Positions 21,083 to 29,813 are shown, counted from the first letter of the stretch. The stretch is DNA of 31,520 nucleotides from Treponema sp. (GCA_004554075.1 SFOB01000020.1:1-31520), one strand, 5' to 3'. Numbers and translations: made by a program. The notes: generated by a model from the letters alone, not told the origin.

Positions 21083-21931
21083 TTAAATTGTTGTACTTGT
21101 AATGTAACTGTCGTTTGCATTATCAATATCGCTGATTTTGATAATTCTTGTACGCCAGTATTCTGCTTCGCTCTTTGTTGTGTAAGGTCCTACACGAACG
21201 CGGTAGTAAAGCTTGTCTTTGTTATCTCTGTAAGTAAAGATGTCTGAAGGAATCTTGTTTTCATCAAGGATTGAACGTGCTCCTTCTGCACCTTTTTTGT
21301 TGCTGTAGGCTGCAACCTGTACCCAGTACTGAGTTTTCTTAGGTTCTGCTTTAGGTGCTGGTGCTGCCTTTGAACTTGTGTTTGCATTTGCAACAGCATT
21401 TGTTTTTGTTGTTTTGGCAGTTTTTTCTGTTTTTGTTTCTGCTTTCTGAACAACCTTTACATTGTTTGCTGCAGGTTCTGCTTTTGCAACATAAGGAGTT
21501 TCTGTTTTTGGAGTAACCTTAACTTCCTGCTTTGTTTCCGGAATATTAACTGTAATGTTGATATTCTGTGGTTGTGCTGGAGTCTGATTTTCTGTTACAA
21601 GTTCATTTTTAAGGGCATTTAAATCAATTGTTGTGCCATTGTTTGCTGGGGTATTTGTATTCTGAGAATAAACAGTAGCGTTATCTGCGAGAACTACAAG
21701 TTCGTTTACTTTTGTAGCTGGAAGATCCTGAGGATGTTCTGCAGGAGCTGTTACATCGGCAGAAGGCTTTGTCCATCCGTTCTGAGTATTCTTTTTTTCA
21801 ACTGGAGAGATGCTGGCATAAGCAGGAACTGGATTCCTTGCAGGATAATGTAAAATTGCCGGTACTCCCAGAACTACCAGCAAAAATACGCCGACAGCGG
21901 CGATAATCCATAATGTCTTTTTCTGTTCCAT
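21083..21931 (-). CDS. SPOR-domain membrane protein
   Basis: A 282-residue bitopic inner-membrane protein. The start is the ATG at 21931, preceded by AGAGGA at eight bases; an in-frame ATG 13 codons upstream (21970) has no such site. A single TM segment is at about 6-25 (TLWIIAAVGVFLLVVLGV). A long periplasmic linker follows, with an Ala/Lys/Thr/Pro-rich stretch at about 150-200. The C-terminal SPOR domain (about 205-282) begins QYWVQVAAYSNKKGAEGARS and contains YYRVRVGPYTTKSEAEYWR. SPOR domains bind peptidoglycan glycan strands lacking stem peptides, usually at the division site, so a role in cell division or wall remodelling is likely. The repetitive linker is probably disordered. Confidence 0.88.
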   Translation of the reverse strand: MEQKKTLWIIAAVGVFLLVVLGVPAILHYPARNPVPAYASISPVEKKNTQNGWTKPSADVTAPAEHPQDLPATKVNELVVLADNATVYSQNTNTPANNGTTIDLNALKNELVTENQTPAQPQNINITVNIPETKQEVKVTPKTETPYVAKAEPAANNVKVVQKAETKTEKTAKTTKTNAVANANTSSKAAPAPKAEPKKTQYWVQVAAYSNKKGAEGARSILDENKIPSDIFTYRDNKDKLYYRVRVGPYTTKSEAEYWRTRIIKISDIDNANDSYITSTTI

Positions 21932-22024
21932 AATTTTTCCTCTTTGCACCGGCAGATTTCCACCGGCCACCTTATTAAAACTATCGGCAATCGGCAGTTT
22001 TTGTTTAGGAAAATTTGTTGTGAT

Positions 22025-22053
22025 TTGAAAAACTTTTTATCATTTAATATAAT
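22025..22053 (+). promoter_or_regulatory. Sigma70 promoter of metN, leaderless geometry
   Basis: TTGAAA (22025-22030), exactly 17 bases, TATAAT (22048-22053), then six bases (AGAAGA) to the ATG at 22060. With no transcribed leader, a SAM riboswitch is excluded here. Confidence 0.75.
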
Positions 22054-22059
22054 AGAAGA

Positions 22060-23085
22060 ATGCAGATAGATTTAAATAACCTGGTGAGGGTTTACGACTC
22101 GGCAGACGGTCTTTCTAAAGTTGCTGCCGTAAATGACATCTCCCTTACTATTCCTTCAAATCAGATTTTTGGAATTATCGGAAAGAGTGGCGCGGGAAAA
22201 TCTTCTCTTGTGCGCCTTATCAGTATGATGGAAAAGCCGGATTCCGGCGAAGTTTTGTATGACGGTCAGCGTGTGGATAATCTTGATGAAAAAGAACTGG
22301 TTATGCGCCGCCGCCGCATTGGTATGATTTTTCAGAATTTCAATCTCTTTAGTTCCCGTTCTGCTGGTCAGAATATTGCTTACCCTATGGAAATCTGCGG
22401 AGTACCAAAAGATGAAATTAACCGCCGTGTAGATGAGCTTCTGGAAATTGTTGAGCTTTCGGACCGTAAAAATGCCCGAATCAGTACTTTGAGTGGTGGT
22501 CAGAAGCAGAGAATTGCCATTGCCCGTGCTCTGGCAAACAAACCTGATATTCTTTTCTGCGATGAGGCTACAAGCGCGCTTGACCCGCAGACAACTACAT
22601 CAATCCTGAACCTTATCAGAAAAATTCAGAGCCAGATGAACCTTACTGTAGTTATGATTACTCATCAGATGGAGGTTGTCCGAGACGCCTGCAGCCAGGT
22701 TGCTGTAATCAACGAAGGAAAGCTTGTAGAAGTTGGTTCTGTAAATGATATCTTCTTAAATCCTAAGAGCCCTGTTACAAAGGACTTTATATCACATATC
22801 GGAAGCGACCGTAAGCCTGATGCAAATGGTTCTGATATTATCCGCTGGTCAAAAGAGGGCGGAGAGTATGAACTCAGCTTCCCTAGCGACAAGCAGGGGG
22901 CTCCGGTACTCAGCAATGTGGCAAAGAAGTTTGATGTTGAGTTTAATATTCGTGCGGCTGGTGTTCAGCACCTTACAGACGGTGATATTGGTAAAATGAT
23001 TGTAGACTTTACCGGCTTTCAGGTTTCTGAAGCCCTCGAGTATCTTCGCAATCAGGATATAATAGTAGAAAAGGCAGGTGAGTAA
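22060..23085 (+). CDS. metN: Methionine ABC importer ATP-binding protein MetN
   Basis: The ATPase subunit of the MetNI(Q) importer for D/L-methionine, 341 residues. Walker A is GKSGAGKSS (41-49), the signature is LSGGQKQR (144-151), and the Walker B strand ILFCDEATSALD follows at about 164-175 with an H-loop MITHQMEVV. The C-terminal NIL domain (about 265-341, from YELSFPSD to the end) binds methionine in known MetN proteins and shuts the transporter off when internal methionine is high. This gives regulation without an RNA switch. metI follows after one base. Length matches the family. Confidence 0.93.
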   Translation: MQIDLNNLVRVYDSADGLSKVAAVNDISLTIPSNQIFGIIGKSGAGKSSLVRLISMMEKPDSGEVLYDGQRVDNLDEKELVMRRRRIGMIFQNFNLFSSRSAGQNIAYPMEICGVPKDEINRRVDELLEIVELSDRKNARISTLSGGQKQRIAIARALANKPDILFCDEATSALDPQTTTSILNLIRKIQSQMNLTVVMITHQMEVVRDACSQVAVINEGKLVEVGSVNDIFLNPKSPVTKDFISHIGSDRKPDANGSDIIRWSKEGGEYELSFPSDKQGAPVLSNVAKKFDVEFNIRAAGVQHLTDGDIGKMIVDFTGFQVSEALEYLRNQDIIVEKAGE

Positions 23086-23086
23086 T

Positions 23087-23755
23087 ATGAGTCCAGAATT
23101 AGTAAAATATCTTTCTGTAATTGGAGAAGCTACCTGGCAGACACTTGTAATGGTTCTCTTTTCTACTATATTTAGTATGATTCTTGGTATTCCTCTTGGA
23201 ATCCTGCTTTGTACAAGCGATCCTGCTGCTGGCCTGCGCCCTCACAGAATATTGAATCAGGTGCTTTCTGTAATCATCAATATCCTGCGTGCAATTCCAT
23301 TTGTAATTCTTGTAATTCTGCTTTTTCCATTTACACGTGTGATTGTGCATACAGCAATCGGAACAAAAGCTTCTATTGTACCGCTTACAATTGCGGCGGC
23401 TCCTTTTGTTGCCCGTGTAATTGAGTCCAGCCTGAAAGAGGTTGACCCTGGTGTTATTGCGGCAGGTCGCTCAATGGGTTCTACAGACAAGCAGATTATC
23501 TTTAAGATTCTTCTTCCGGAAGCACTTCCTTCTATTGTAAACGGAATTACTTTGACAATCATTAATCTGATTGGTTATTCTGCAATGGCCGGAACAGTAG
23601 GTGGCGGCGGACTTGGAGACGTAGCAATCCGTTACGGCTATCAGCGTTATCGTGTAGAATACATGGTTGGCGCGGTTGTTATTATTCTTTTACTTGTAGA
23701 AATAATTCAGGTGATTGGAACTCGTATCAGTAACAAGATGCAGGCTATGCGTTAG
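23087..23755 (+). CDS. metI: Methionine ABC importer permease MetI
   Basis: A 222-residue inner-membrane permease with five TM helices. The EAA-type coupling loop is AAGRSMGSTDKQIIFKILLPEALPS at about 127-151, matching MetI proteins; GYSAMAGTVGGGGLGD further on is also typical. I start it at the ATG at 23087, one base after the metN stop, with AGGTGAG (23076-23082) as ribosome site inside the end of metN. A GTG at 23078 would overlap metN but lies in that ribosome site. No metQ (binding lipoprotein) follows, because a large palindrome ends the unit. Confidence 0.92.
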   Translation: MSPELVKYLSVIGEATWQTLVMVLFSTIFSMILGIPLGILLCTSDPAAGLRPHRILNQVLSVIINILRAIPFVILVILLFPFTRVIVHTAIGTKASIVPLTIAAAPFVARVIESSLKEVDPGVIAAGRSMGSTDKQIIFKILLPEALPSIVNGITLTIINLIGYSAMAGTVGGGGLGDVAIRYGYQRYRVEYMVGAVVIILLLVEIIQVIGTRISNKMQAMR

Positions 23756-23763
23756 ACAGTGTC

Positions 23764-23883
23764 TTTGCCACTCTCGAAAAAAAATGTACCCTGCTACGCG
23801 GTTGAGACTACACTGACAGCCAGTCAAGCTGGCTGCAGTGCACCTCAAAGTGTAGCAGGGCACTTTTTTTTCTACGTGGCAAA
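23764..23883. repeat. 120-base nested palindrome after metI, acting at least as two-way terminator
   Basis: From outside in: TTTGCCAC (23764-23771) pairs with GTGGCAAA (23876-23883), an A8 run with a T8 run, CCCTGCTAC with GTAGCAGGG, TTGAG with CTCAA, and CACTG-A-CAGCCAG with CTGGCTGCAGTG around a loop of five bases. It occupies nearly all the space between the convergent metI and 23892 genes. The inner CCCTGCTAC stem followed by T8 is an efficient terminator. The outer arms and length are more than a terminator needs. Confidence 0.8.
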
Positions 23884-23891
23884 AATATCGT

Positions 23892-25460
23892 CTAGCTGAT
23901 ATAAGTCTGCATCAACTGTGCAAACAGGTAGATCTTCTTATAAATATCTACACTGAATTCTTTCATAGGTATTTCAATGTATTTTTCCAGTTCTTTCCAG
24001 TTCTGAACAATAACCGGCTTTGGAAGAACGTAGTCTTCAATAAGCTGCTTTACAGTTTTTCCTATTGTAATAAGGTTCTGGGTTCCCTGAATAATATAGC
24101 CGCGGGCAGTGTCGTTTGCATCTGAAACTACACGGTTAATGATGTTTTCGGCACCTGCATCATGGGCGGTTTTTGGAAGAAGGGTTTTTACTTTAATTCC
24201 CATAGAACCTTCTTCTGCCATCATTTCATCAAAACTTGTTACTTCATCAGAAAGTTTTAAGAGCTCCTGATATGCGTTTGACATTGGAGCCGAAAGGGTA
24301 GCATCCCACTGACCTCGGATTACAACAACATCATAATATTCGCGGATAGCTTTTTTAACAAATTCTACAAGGAAGGTTTTAAGATAGTTGAGAGGTTCTG
24401 TGTACTCAAGTACAGAAAGACCTTTCTTTTCCAGTGGAGCATTAAATTCTGCAGTGTAGTATTTAAGGCTCTGAGGACTTGCTGTTCCAAAAATCTGCAT
24501 ACAGATAGAAGAAGCCTTTGATTCCTTCTGTTCTGCTTCAATTTTTGCCATGAGATTTCTGGTGTCGTTCTCAATCTTTTCGATATATGGCTCAATTGCA
24601 GAAGCATGATGATATGAAGTCTTTGTTTCATAAGCAAAATCTTCTGAAATATGCTGAATTATGAGATCCAGAGATTTTGATGTCTGAATGCTTTTGATTC
24701 TGGCAATAATCTTTTTCCAGTTACCGGCAGAAACAAGTTCACGGCTCTGAGTTTCTTTAAACATGTCAAAGAGAGAAGTCCAGTCAATTGAGTCGTCGGT
24801 AATACAGTATGCAACTGCAAGGAAATCTTTTAAGTCATCAACAATGTATTCTGCGTTTACCTTGTCCAGACGAGGCATTGCATTGAAGTTGAATTCCTGA
24901 TAAGAAGAATCAAACTTCTTAAGAATCATATAATAATCAAATTCACAGAAATCCTGGAAAACAGAAAAGGCTTTTTCAAGATTGTCAGCCTTTGCTGCAC
25001 GGGTTTCGTTAAAATCATTTGTAAAGACCTGAAGCTTATGTTCAATGTCCTGAGAAAGCTTTCCAAAAGGAACCTTTTTTGCAAGTTCAAGAATTTTCTG
25101 TTCATCAAGTTCATCCAGAAGGGCAAGCTGATTGTCTGAAAGCACGTAATTGATTATCTGGCGCTTAAAGATAGCTGGATTCTGAGTATTTCTGAAATAG
25201 GTTTGAGCTGAAGAAACTGCCTTGTATAATTCAAACATCAGCTTACCAAAAGGGGCGAGCATTTCGCCTGAGGCCGGGCGGTAAAAACTGTGATATTTTG
25301 TTTTGGAAATTGTTTTTGCAAGGTTTTTAAGCCGACGTTTTTTCTCTGCTTCCGGATTTGAGGATTTAAATAAAGACGAAAGCAGCGACTGGAAAAAACT
25401 CTCTTTTTCTACGGGTTTATTTGATGAGCTGCCTGTCTGTGTTGTTTTTTTACTGTCCAT
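23892..25460 (-). CDS. Large cytoplasmic protein of unknown function, spirochaete-type
   Basis: A 522-residue soluble protein, from the ATG at 25460 (MDSKKTTQTGSSSNK). An in-frame ATG 165 bases upstream (25625) would run through the promoters and the neighbouring gene and is rejected. It has no signal peptide or TM segment. After a charged N-terminus (KKRRLKNLAKTISKTKYHSFYRP, about 40-62) it is mostly helical, with no catalytic motif I can identify. It may belong to a spirochaete-restricted family (I recall DUF5312), but I cannot confirm that. The start codon is seven bases from a -10 box, so the mRNA should be leaderless. It is divergent from the PorV-like/OmpA operon. Confidence 0.7.
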   Translation of the reverse strand: MDSKKTTQTGSSSNKPVEKESFFQSLLSSLFKSSNPEAEKKRRLKNLAKTISKTKYHSFYRPASGEMLAPFGKLMFELYKAVSSAQTYFRNTQNPAIFKRQIINYVLSDNQLALLDELDEQKILELAKKVPFGKLSQDIEHKLQVFTNDFNETRAAKADNLEKAFSVFQDFCEFDYYMILKKFDSSYQEFNFNAMPRLDKVNAEYIVDDLKDFLAVAYCITDDSIDWTSLFDMFKETQSRELVSAGNWKKIIARIKSIQTSKSLDLIIQHISEDFAYETKTSYHHASAIEPYIEKIENDTRNLMAKIEAEQKESKASSICMQIFGTASPQSLKYYTAEFNAPLEKKGLSVLEYTEPLNYLKTFLVEFVKKAIREYYDVVVIRGQWDATLSAPMSNAYQELLKLSDEVTSFDEMMAEEGSMGIKVKTLLPKTAHDAGAENIINRVVSDANDTARGYIIQGTQNLITIGKTVKQLIEDYVLPKPVIVQNWKELEKYIEIPMKEFSVDIYKKIYLFAQLMQTYIS

Positions 25461-25467
25461 ACTTATT

Positions 25468-25496
25468 ATAATATGGTAAAAACTGCAATAATTCAA
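25468..25496 (-). promoter_or_regulatory. Promoter of the 522-residue protein gene, leaderless geometry
   Basis: On the minus strand TTGAAT (25496-25491), 17-base spacer, TATTAT (25473-25468), then seven bases to the ATG at 25460. No ribosome site precedes the ATG. Confidence 0.65.
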
Positions 25497-25503
25497 GGAT
25501 AAC

Positions 25504-25532
25504 TTGAAGTCGTTTTCGTTTCTGCTTATAAT
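25504..25532 (+). promoter_or_regulatory. Promoter of the PorV-like/OmpA-like operon
   Basis: TTGAAG (25504-25509), 17-base spacer, TATAAT (25527-25532). It predicts a leader of about 67 bases with GAGGAG before the ATG at 25606. Its -35 box is only seven bases from that of the divergent promoter. Confidence 0.6.
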
Positions 25533-25605
25533 TAATAGAAAAACAAGCGTTGCTTTTTTATAATAACGTTGTTTTTTATGTGAATAAAACAAGTGAGGAG
25601 TTTTT

Positions 25606-26661
25606 ATGAAGAAATTATTATTCACGGTATTTGCAGCAGTTTTATTTATGACTTCTGCATATTCTTATAATCCACCGGCAGGAGGCGAGGACTTTATGCA
25701 GCTTGCCAGCCCTGCAAATCTTTCAGGTGCTAAATCTGTAACGGGAGGTGCCTTATTTGATGCAGGTGCAGATTCACTGCTTGTGAATCCGGCTCTTACA
25801 GCAAGTGAGCAGCGTGTAAGCCTTAATGCAGGCTACACTTTCTTTTATTCTTCAAATGCACTTAATTCAAAACAAATAGCATCTTCTTTCCAGACAGGTA
25901 TTTTGATTCCGTTCAAGCTTTTTATTTTCAACGGCTATATCAATGGAACCTTTGTTCCTTTTGATGAAATGAATCTTGGAAGCTCTTTGAATTTTAAGGC
26001 AGCTCTTTCAAAGGAAATTTCAGATAAACTTAGCGTTGGACTTGGAGCCGGCGGTGGTTTTTCATGGGGTGGAGAAGCAAGCTGGGCTTTGTATGCAGAT
26101 ATCGGCGCTCTTTATAAATGGGGCGACCTTGGAATTCTTAAGGATTTCCGCATTGCAGGTTCTCTTTTGAATCTTGGAAAAATGTACAGCAATCCACGTC
26201 TTGGTCTTGATGGTACTTATAACAATACACCTTATCCAACCCTGGTAACTCTTAAAGCCGGTGCTGCTGGAACTATCCTTGATACAGATATTGCAAAAAT
26301 CGGTTTAGGCCTTGATTTTACAGTGCCTTGCTTCCAGAACTTTATTGTTGATATGAATGCCAAGGTTGCCTTTAAGAATGCCTTCTTTATCAGCATTGGA
26401 GAAAAGTTTAATATGGCAGAGCTTATTAAGGGCAGATATAATCTGATTCCTTCTGTAGGCTTTATTTTCAAGTTCTCTTTTGATGTAAAGAATAATCAGT
26501 ATCTTGAAGACAATGGCTGGAGCCAGAGCGAAATGACAGTAGCGGCTGGTTATAAGAATCTTTATAAAACCGTTCATGCTGTTTCTGCAGGCGTAGATAT
26601 TGATCTTGGTATGGCAGATGATGAGCCTCCGCAGATTTCTGTGTGGGATGAAAAAGAATAA
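25606..26661 (+). CDS. UPF0164/FadL-PorV-like outer-membrane beta-barrel protein
   Basis: A 351-residue exported protein. The signal peptide is MKKLLFTVFAAVLFMTSAYS. The mature N-terminus DFMQLASPANLSGAKSVTGG, followed by LFDAGADSLLVNPALTASEQ (about 47-66), matches the pattern shared by UPF0164 proteins of treponemes and by PorV-type FadL-fold barrels (GGAGVA...DANSxxxNPA). Later stretches alternate as barrel strands (for example LSVGLGAGGGFSWGGEASWALYADIGAL). The treponemal UPF0164 proteins are regarded as FadL-like outer-membrane proteins, possibly for hydrophobic nutrients. It is followed after 14 bases by a gene for an OmpA-type repeat protein, so the two are likely partners in the outer membrane. 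The end is acidic and not the usual aromatic barrel terminus. Confidence 0.75.
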   Translation: MKKLLFTVFAAVLFMTSAYSYNPPAGGEDFMQLASPANLSGAKSVTGGALFDAGADSLLVNPALTASEQRVSLNAGYTFFYSSNALNSKQIASSFQTGILIPFKLFIFNGYINGTFVPFDEMNLGSSLNFKAALSKEISDKLSVGLGAGGGFSWGGEASWALYADIGALYKWGDLGILKDFRIAGSLLNLGKMYSNPRLGLDGTYNNTPYPTLVTLKAGAAGTILDTDIAKIGLGLDFTVPCFQNFIVDMNAKVAFKNAFFISIGEKFNMAELIKGRYNLIPSVGFIFKFSFDVKNNQYLEDNGWSQSEMTVAAGYKNLYKTVHAVSAGVDIDLGMADDEPPQISVWDEKE

Positions 26662-26675
26662 GAAGGAGTTTTAAG

Positions 26676-29600
26676 ATGAACAAGAAGTTTTTAATTACTG
26701 GCCTTCTTATGGCCGCACTTACAGTTTATGCAGCTGCTGAACCAAAGTATATTTCGCCTAATAACGATGGTATTCAGGATGAACTTGTAATACCTATGAA
26801 AATTTCGGATAAGCGTTATGTTCAGGGCTGGAGCCTTGTAATCATGGACGCAGATCATAATGTTGTTCGTACAATTGAAAATAAAATTGCACGCCCTACA
26901 AAAATGACCTTTAAGGCTTTCTTTAAGCAGCTTTTTTCTCCAAAGCAGGGTGTAAGTGTTCCGGATTTTGTAACCTGGAATGGTGCCATGAACAATGGTG
27001 AAACTGCTAAAGATGGTGTTTACTACTATTATATTACTGCAACTGATGATAACGGAAATACCGGTAAAACAAAGGAATATGAAGTTATAATCGATACAGT
27101 TGCTCCTGATGTAGAACTTGCTCAGCCTTCAGATAAGATTTTTGGTGAAGGTGCTAAGGCAGCTCTGAAAATCAAACAGACTGGTTCTGTTGAAGATGAA
27201 TGGGTTGGTCTTTTCCGCTCTGCAGACGGTAAGGTTGTAAGAACTGTAAAGTGGGTAAATGCTGAACCTGCAGAATTCCAGTGGAAGGGTACTGATGATC
27301 AGGATGCACAGGTTTACGACGGCGTTTATTCTTATGAAATTTCTGCTACAGACCGTGCCGGAAACACTTCGCTTCCTGCTTCTATCACAAATATTATTTA
27401 TTCTGCTGAAAAGCCTGCTACAAACCTTTATGTACAGGGTTCCCGCTATTTCTCTCCTAAGACAGACAGTAAGAACTCTGCTGTTACTCTTGATCTTTCT
27501 ATTCCGGTTCCGGAAGAAAAGTCTGGAAATAAGCTTGTTGAGTGGGCTGTTACTGTAAAGGATGCTGCAGGAAAGACTGTTCGTACTTACAATCAGAAAA
27601 CTGATGGAGCAATTCCACCAAGTGCAATTGTATTTGATGGTACTGATGACAGTGGAAAACAGCTTAAAGATGGAAAATATCAGGCTGTTGTAACTGCAAA
27701 ATATCTTAACGGTTATGAGCCTGCTCCAATCTCATCTCCAATTCTTGTGCTTGATACAGAAAAACCTGCTGCCCAGATTTCTGCTTCAGAAAAGATCTTT
27801 GGTGCAGGTACAAAAGATACTGTTACCTTTAAGATTTCACCAGTTCCATCTGATGGAGCTACTGTTCCTTCATGGAAGGGAGAAATTCAGAGCACAGACG
27901 GTAAGGTTGTAAGAAGTTATGATTTTGGTGAATATCCACCTGCAGAAGTTGTATGGAACGGTATTGCATCTGACGGAAATATTGCAGAAAAAGGTCAGTA
28001 CCGCTTTGTTTTGACTGGAACAGACCTTGCAGGAAACGTTGGAAAGAGCCAGTCTACAGAGCCTGTAACTTTTGATACAACAGAAGCAAAGCTTCTTCTT
28101 GCTATGTCAGATACAGCCTTTTCTCCAAATGGAAATAAGGTAAAGGATACAATTACTTTCACTCCTGTAACTGCTACAAAGGATGTTACTTCATTTGAAT
28201 TTATTATCCGTGATAAAAAAGGAAATACAGTTTATTCAATTAAAGACAGCAAAAAACTTCCTGTAAACTTTGTATGGGATGGAAAAGACAGTGCAAAAAT
28301 GCTTTGTGCAGACGGTACTTATTCTGCTCAGCTTACTGTTCTTGCTGCAAACGGTTCATCAGCTTCTGCTTCAACTCAGAGTTTCGAGCTTGATACAGCA
28401 GGTCCAAAGCTTGTTGCAGAAACTCCATGGTCTTCCTTCTCTCCAAATGGAAACGGTGCCCAGAAGAATATTCCTGTTACAATTAAAGAAAGCACTGCAG
28501 AAAAACTTTGGAATGCAGAAGTTCGTAATTCTAAGGATAAGGCTGTTCGCAAGTTCTCTTGGAGCGGCAAGAAAGACAGCTTTACATGGGATGGTACTGA
28601 CGAAGCCGGCAATATGGCTGCAGACGGAAAGTACAATATCGTAATTTTTGCAACTGATGATGCCGGAAACAGTTTCTCTACAGAACTCAAGGGATTTACT
28701 CTTGATAACCGCGAAACAAAGGCTTATATCACTGCTGAATACGAAGGAATCTCTCCAAATAACGACGGCTATCTTGATGTTCAGAAGTTTGATATCCGCA
28801 CTTCTGTAGCAGACAATATTAAGGCATGGAACTTTGATGTTCGCAAGGAAGATGGAACAAGTGTTTACAGTCTTTCTGAAAAGGACAGCGCTAATCTTCC
28901 TGCAACTATCAACTGGAATGGAGCCGGCAAAGATGGTACTGCCTGCGAAGGAACCTTTACAGGAACTCTTGAAATTGTTTACGTAACCGGTAATAAGGTA
29001 AGTGCTGTTTCTTCTCCATTTATCTGTACCGCAACAGCTCCAAAGCTTAGCGTAAAGACTGCCCCAGAATACTTCAGCCCTGATAACGACGGTGTTGATG
29101 ATGATCTTTACATCAAGCTTTCTGGTTCAACAAAGGCAAAGATCAAGAACTGGTCTTTCGTAATCAAAGATCCAAAGGGTAAGGATTTCTGGAAGACATC
29201 TGGAAAAACTCAGATTACAGAGCGTATTATCTGGGATGGTTTGAGTAATGTTCAGAAAGATGCCCGCGGAAATGCAGAACGCGTTCAGTCTGCTATGGAT
29301 TATCCTTATGCATTTACAGTAACAGATTCTCTTGGAATGACTTCTACTGTTAATGGTGTAATTCCTGTTGATGTTCTTGTAATCCGTGACGGTAACCTTT
29401 TGAAGATGGCAGTTCCTTCTATCATCTTTGAATCAGATGCTGCAAACTTCCAGACTGCAAATGCTAAGCTTGATGCTGCAAAGGTAGAAAACAATATTAA
29501 GGTTCTCAACCGTATTGCAGACATTCTTAAGAAGTTTAAGGATTACAAGGTTACAATCGTTGGACATGCAAACAAGATTACAGACAATCCTAACGAAGAG

Positions 29601-29810
29601 ACTGTAGATAATCCTCAGGAATGGGGCCGTGCCTCTATGCCACTTTCTAAGGAACGTGCAGACGCAATCAAGGTTTACCTCACAAAACGAGGTGTAAGTG
29701 CTGCAGCTCTTTCTACTGAGGGTATGGGTGGTACAAAGCCTGTAGTTAATCCAAAGGATAAGGATAACAACTGGAAGAACAGACGTGTAGAGTTTATTCT
29801 TCAGAAATAG
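26676..29810 (+). CDS. Large repeat protein with FlgD-type Ig-like domains and C-terminal OmpA domain
   Basis: A 1044-residue exported protein: signal peptide MNKKFLITGLLMAALTVYAAA, then about eight Ig-like repeats of roughly 100-115 residues. Each repeat has a core like FTWDGTDEAGNMAADGKY and many end TDxAGN, as in FlgD-type Ig domains. Interspersed SPN-type motifs (SPNNDGIQDEL near 26, then near 260, 482, 588, 692 and 800) resemble the Asp/Asn-rich calcium-binding-like motif of gliding-motility/type IX-associated proteins. The last 140 residues form an OmpA-type peptidoglycan-binding domain with LSKERADAIKVYLTKRGV and the ending NRRVEFILQK. The usual GHTD is GHAN here. It likely tethers an outer-membrane or periplasmic structure to the wall, working with the upstream barrel. 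Confidence 0.82.
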   Translation: MNKKFLITGLLMAALTVYAAAEPKYISPNNDGIQDELVIPMKISDKRYVQGWSLVIMDADHNVVRTIENKIARPTKMTFKAFFKQLFSPKQGVSVPDFVTWNGAMNNGETAKDGVYYYYITATDDNGNTGKTKEYEVIIDTVAPDVELAQPSDKIFGEGAKAALKIKQTGSVEDEWVGLFRSADGKVVRTVKWVNAEPAEFQWKGTDDQDAQVYDGVYSYEISATDRAGNTSLPASITNIIYSAEKPATNLYVQGSRYFSPKTDSKNSAVTLDLSIPVPEEKSGNKLVEWAVTVKDAAGKTVRTYNQKTDGAIPPSAIVFDGTDDSGKQLKDGKYQAVVTAKYLNGYEPAPISSPILVLDTEKPAAQISASEKIFGAGTKDTVTFKISPVPSDGATVPSWKGEIQSTDGKVVRSYDFGEYPPAEVVWNGIASDGNIAEKGQYRFVLTGTDLAGNVGKSQSTEPVTFDTTEAKLLLAMSDTAFSPNGNKVKDTITFTPVTATKDVTSFEFIIRDKKGNTVYSIKDSKKLPVNFVWDGKDSAKMLCADGTYSAQLTVLAANGSSASASTQSFELDTAGPKLVAETPWSSFSPNGNGAQKNIPVTIKESTAEKLWNAEVRNSKDKAVRKFSWSGKKDSFTWDGTDEAGNMAADGKYNIVIFATDDAGNSFSTELKGFTLDNRETKAYITAEYEGISPNNDGYLDVQKFDIRTSVADNIKAWNFDVRKEDGTSVYSLSEKDSANLPATINWNGAGKDGTACEGTFTGTLEIVYVTGNKVSAVSSPFICTATAPKLSVKTAPEYFSPDNDGVDDDLYIKLSGSTKAKIKNWSFVIKDPKGKDFWKTSGKTQITERIIWDGLSNVQKDARGNAERVQSAMDYPYAFTVTDSLGMTSTVNGVIPVDVLVIRDGNLLKMAVPSIIFESDAANFQTANAKLDAAKVENNIKVLNRIADILKKFKDYKVTIVGHANKITDNPNEETVDNPQEWGRASMPLSKERADAIKVYLTKRGVSAAALSTEGMGGTKPVVNPKDKDNNWKNRRVEFILQK

Positions 29811-29813
29811 AGA

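Noticed and set aside
21932..22059. SAM riboswitch or T-box in front of metN
   Set aside because: The -10 box ends six bases before the ATG, leaving no leader, and no riboswitch-like helix set is visible.
25461..25625. N-terminal extension of the 522-residue protein to 25625
   Set aside because: It would cross two promoters and the start of the divergent barrel gene, and the added residues look like translated AT-rich intergenic DNA.
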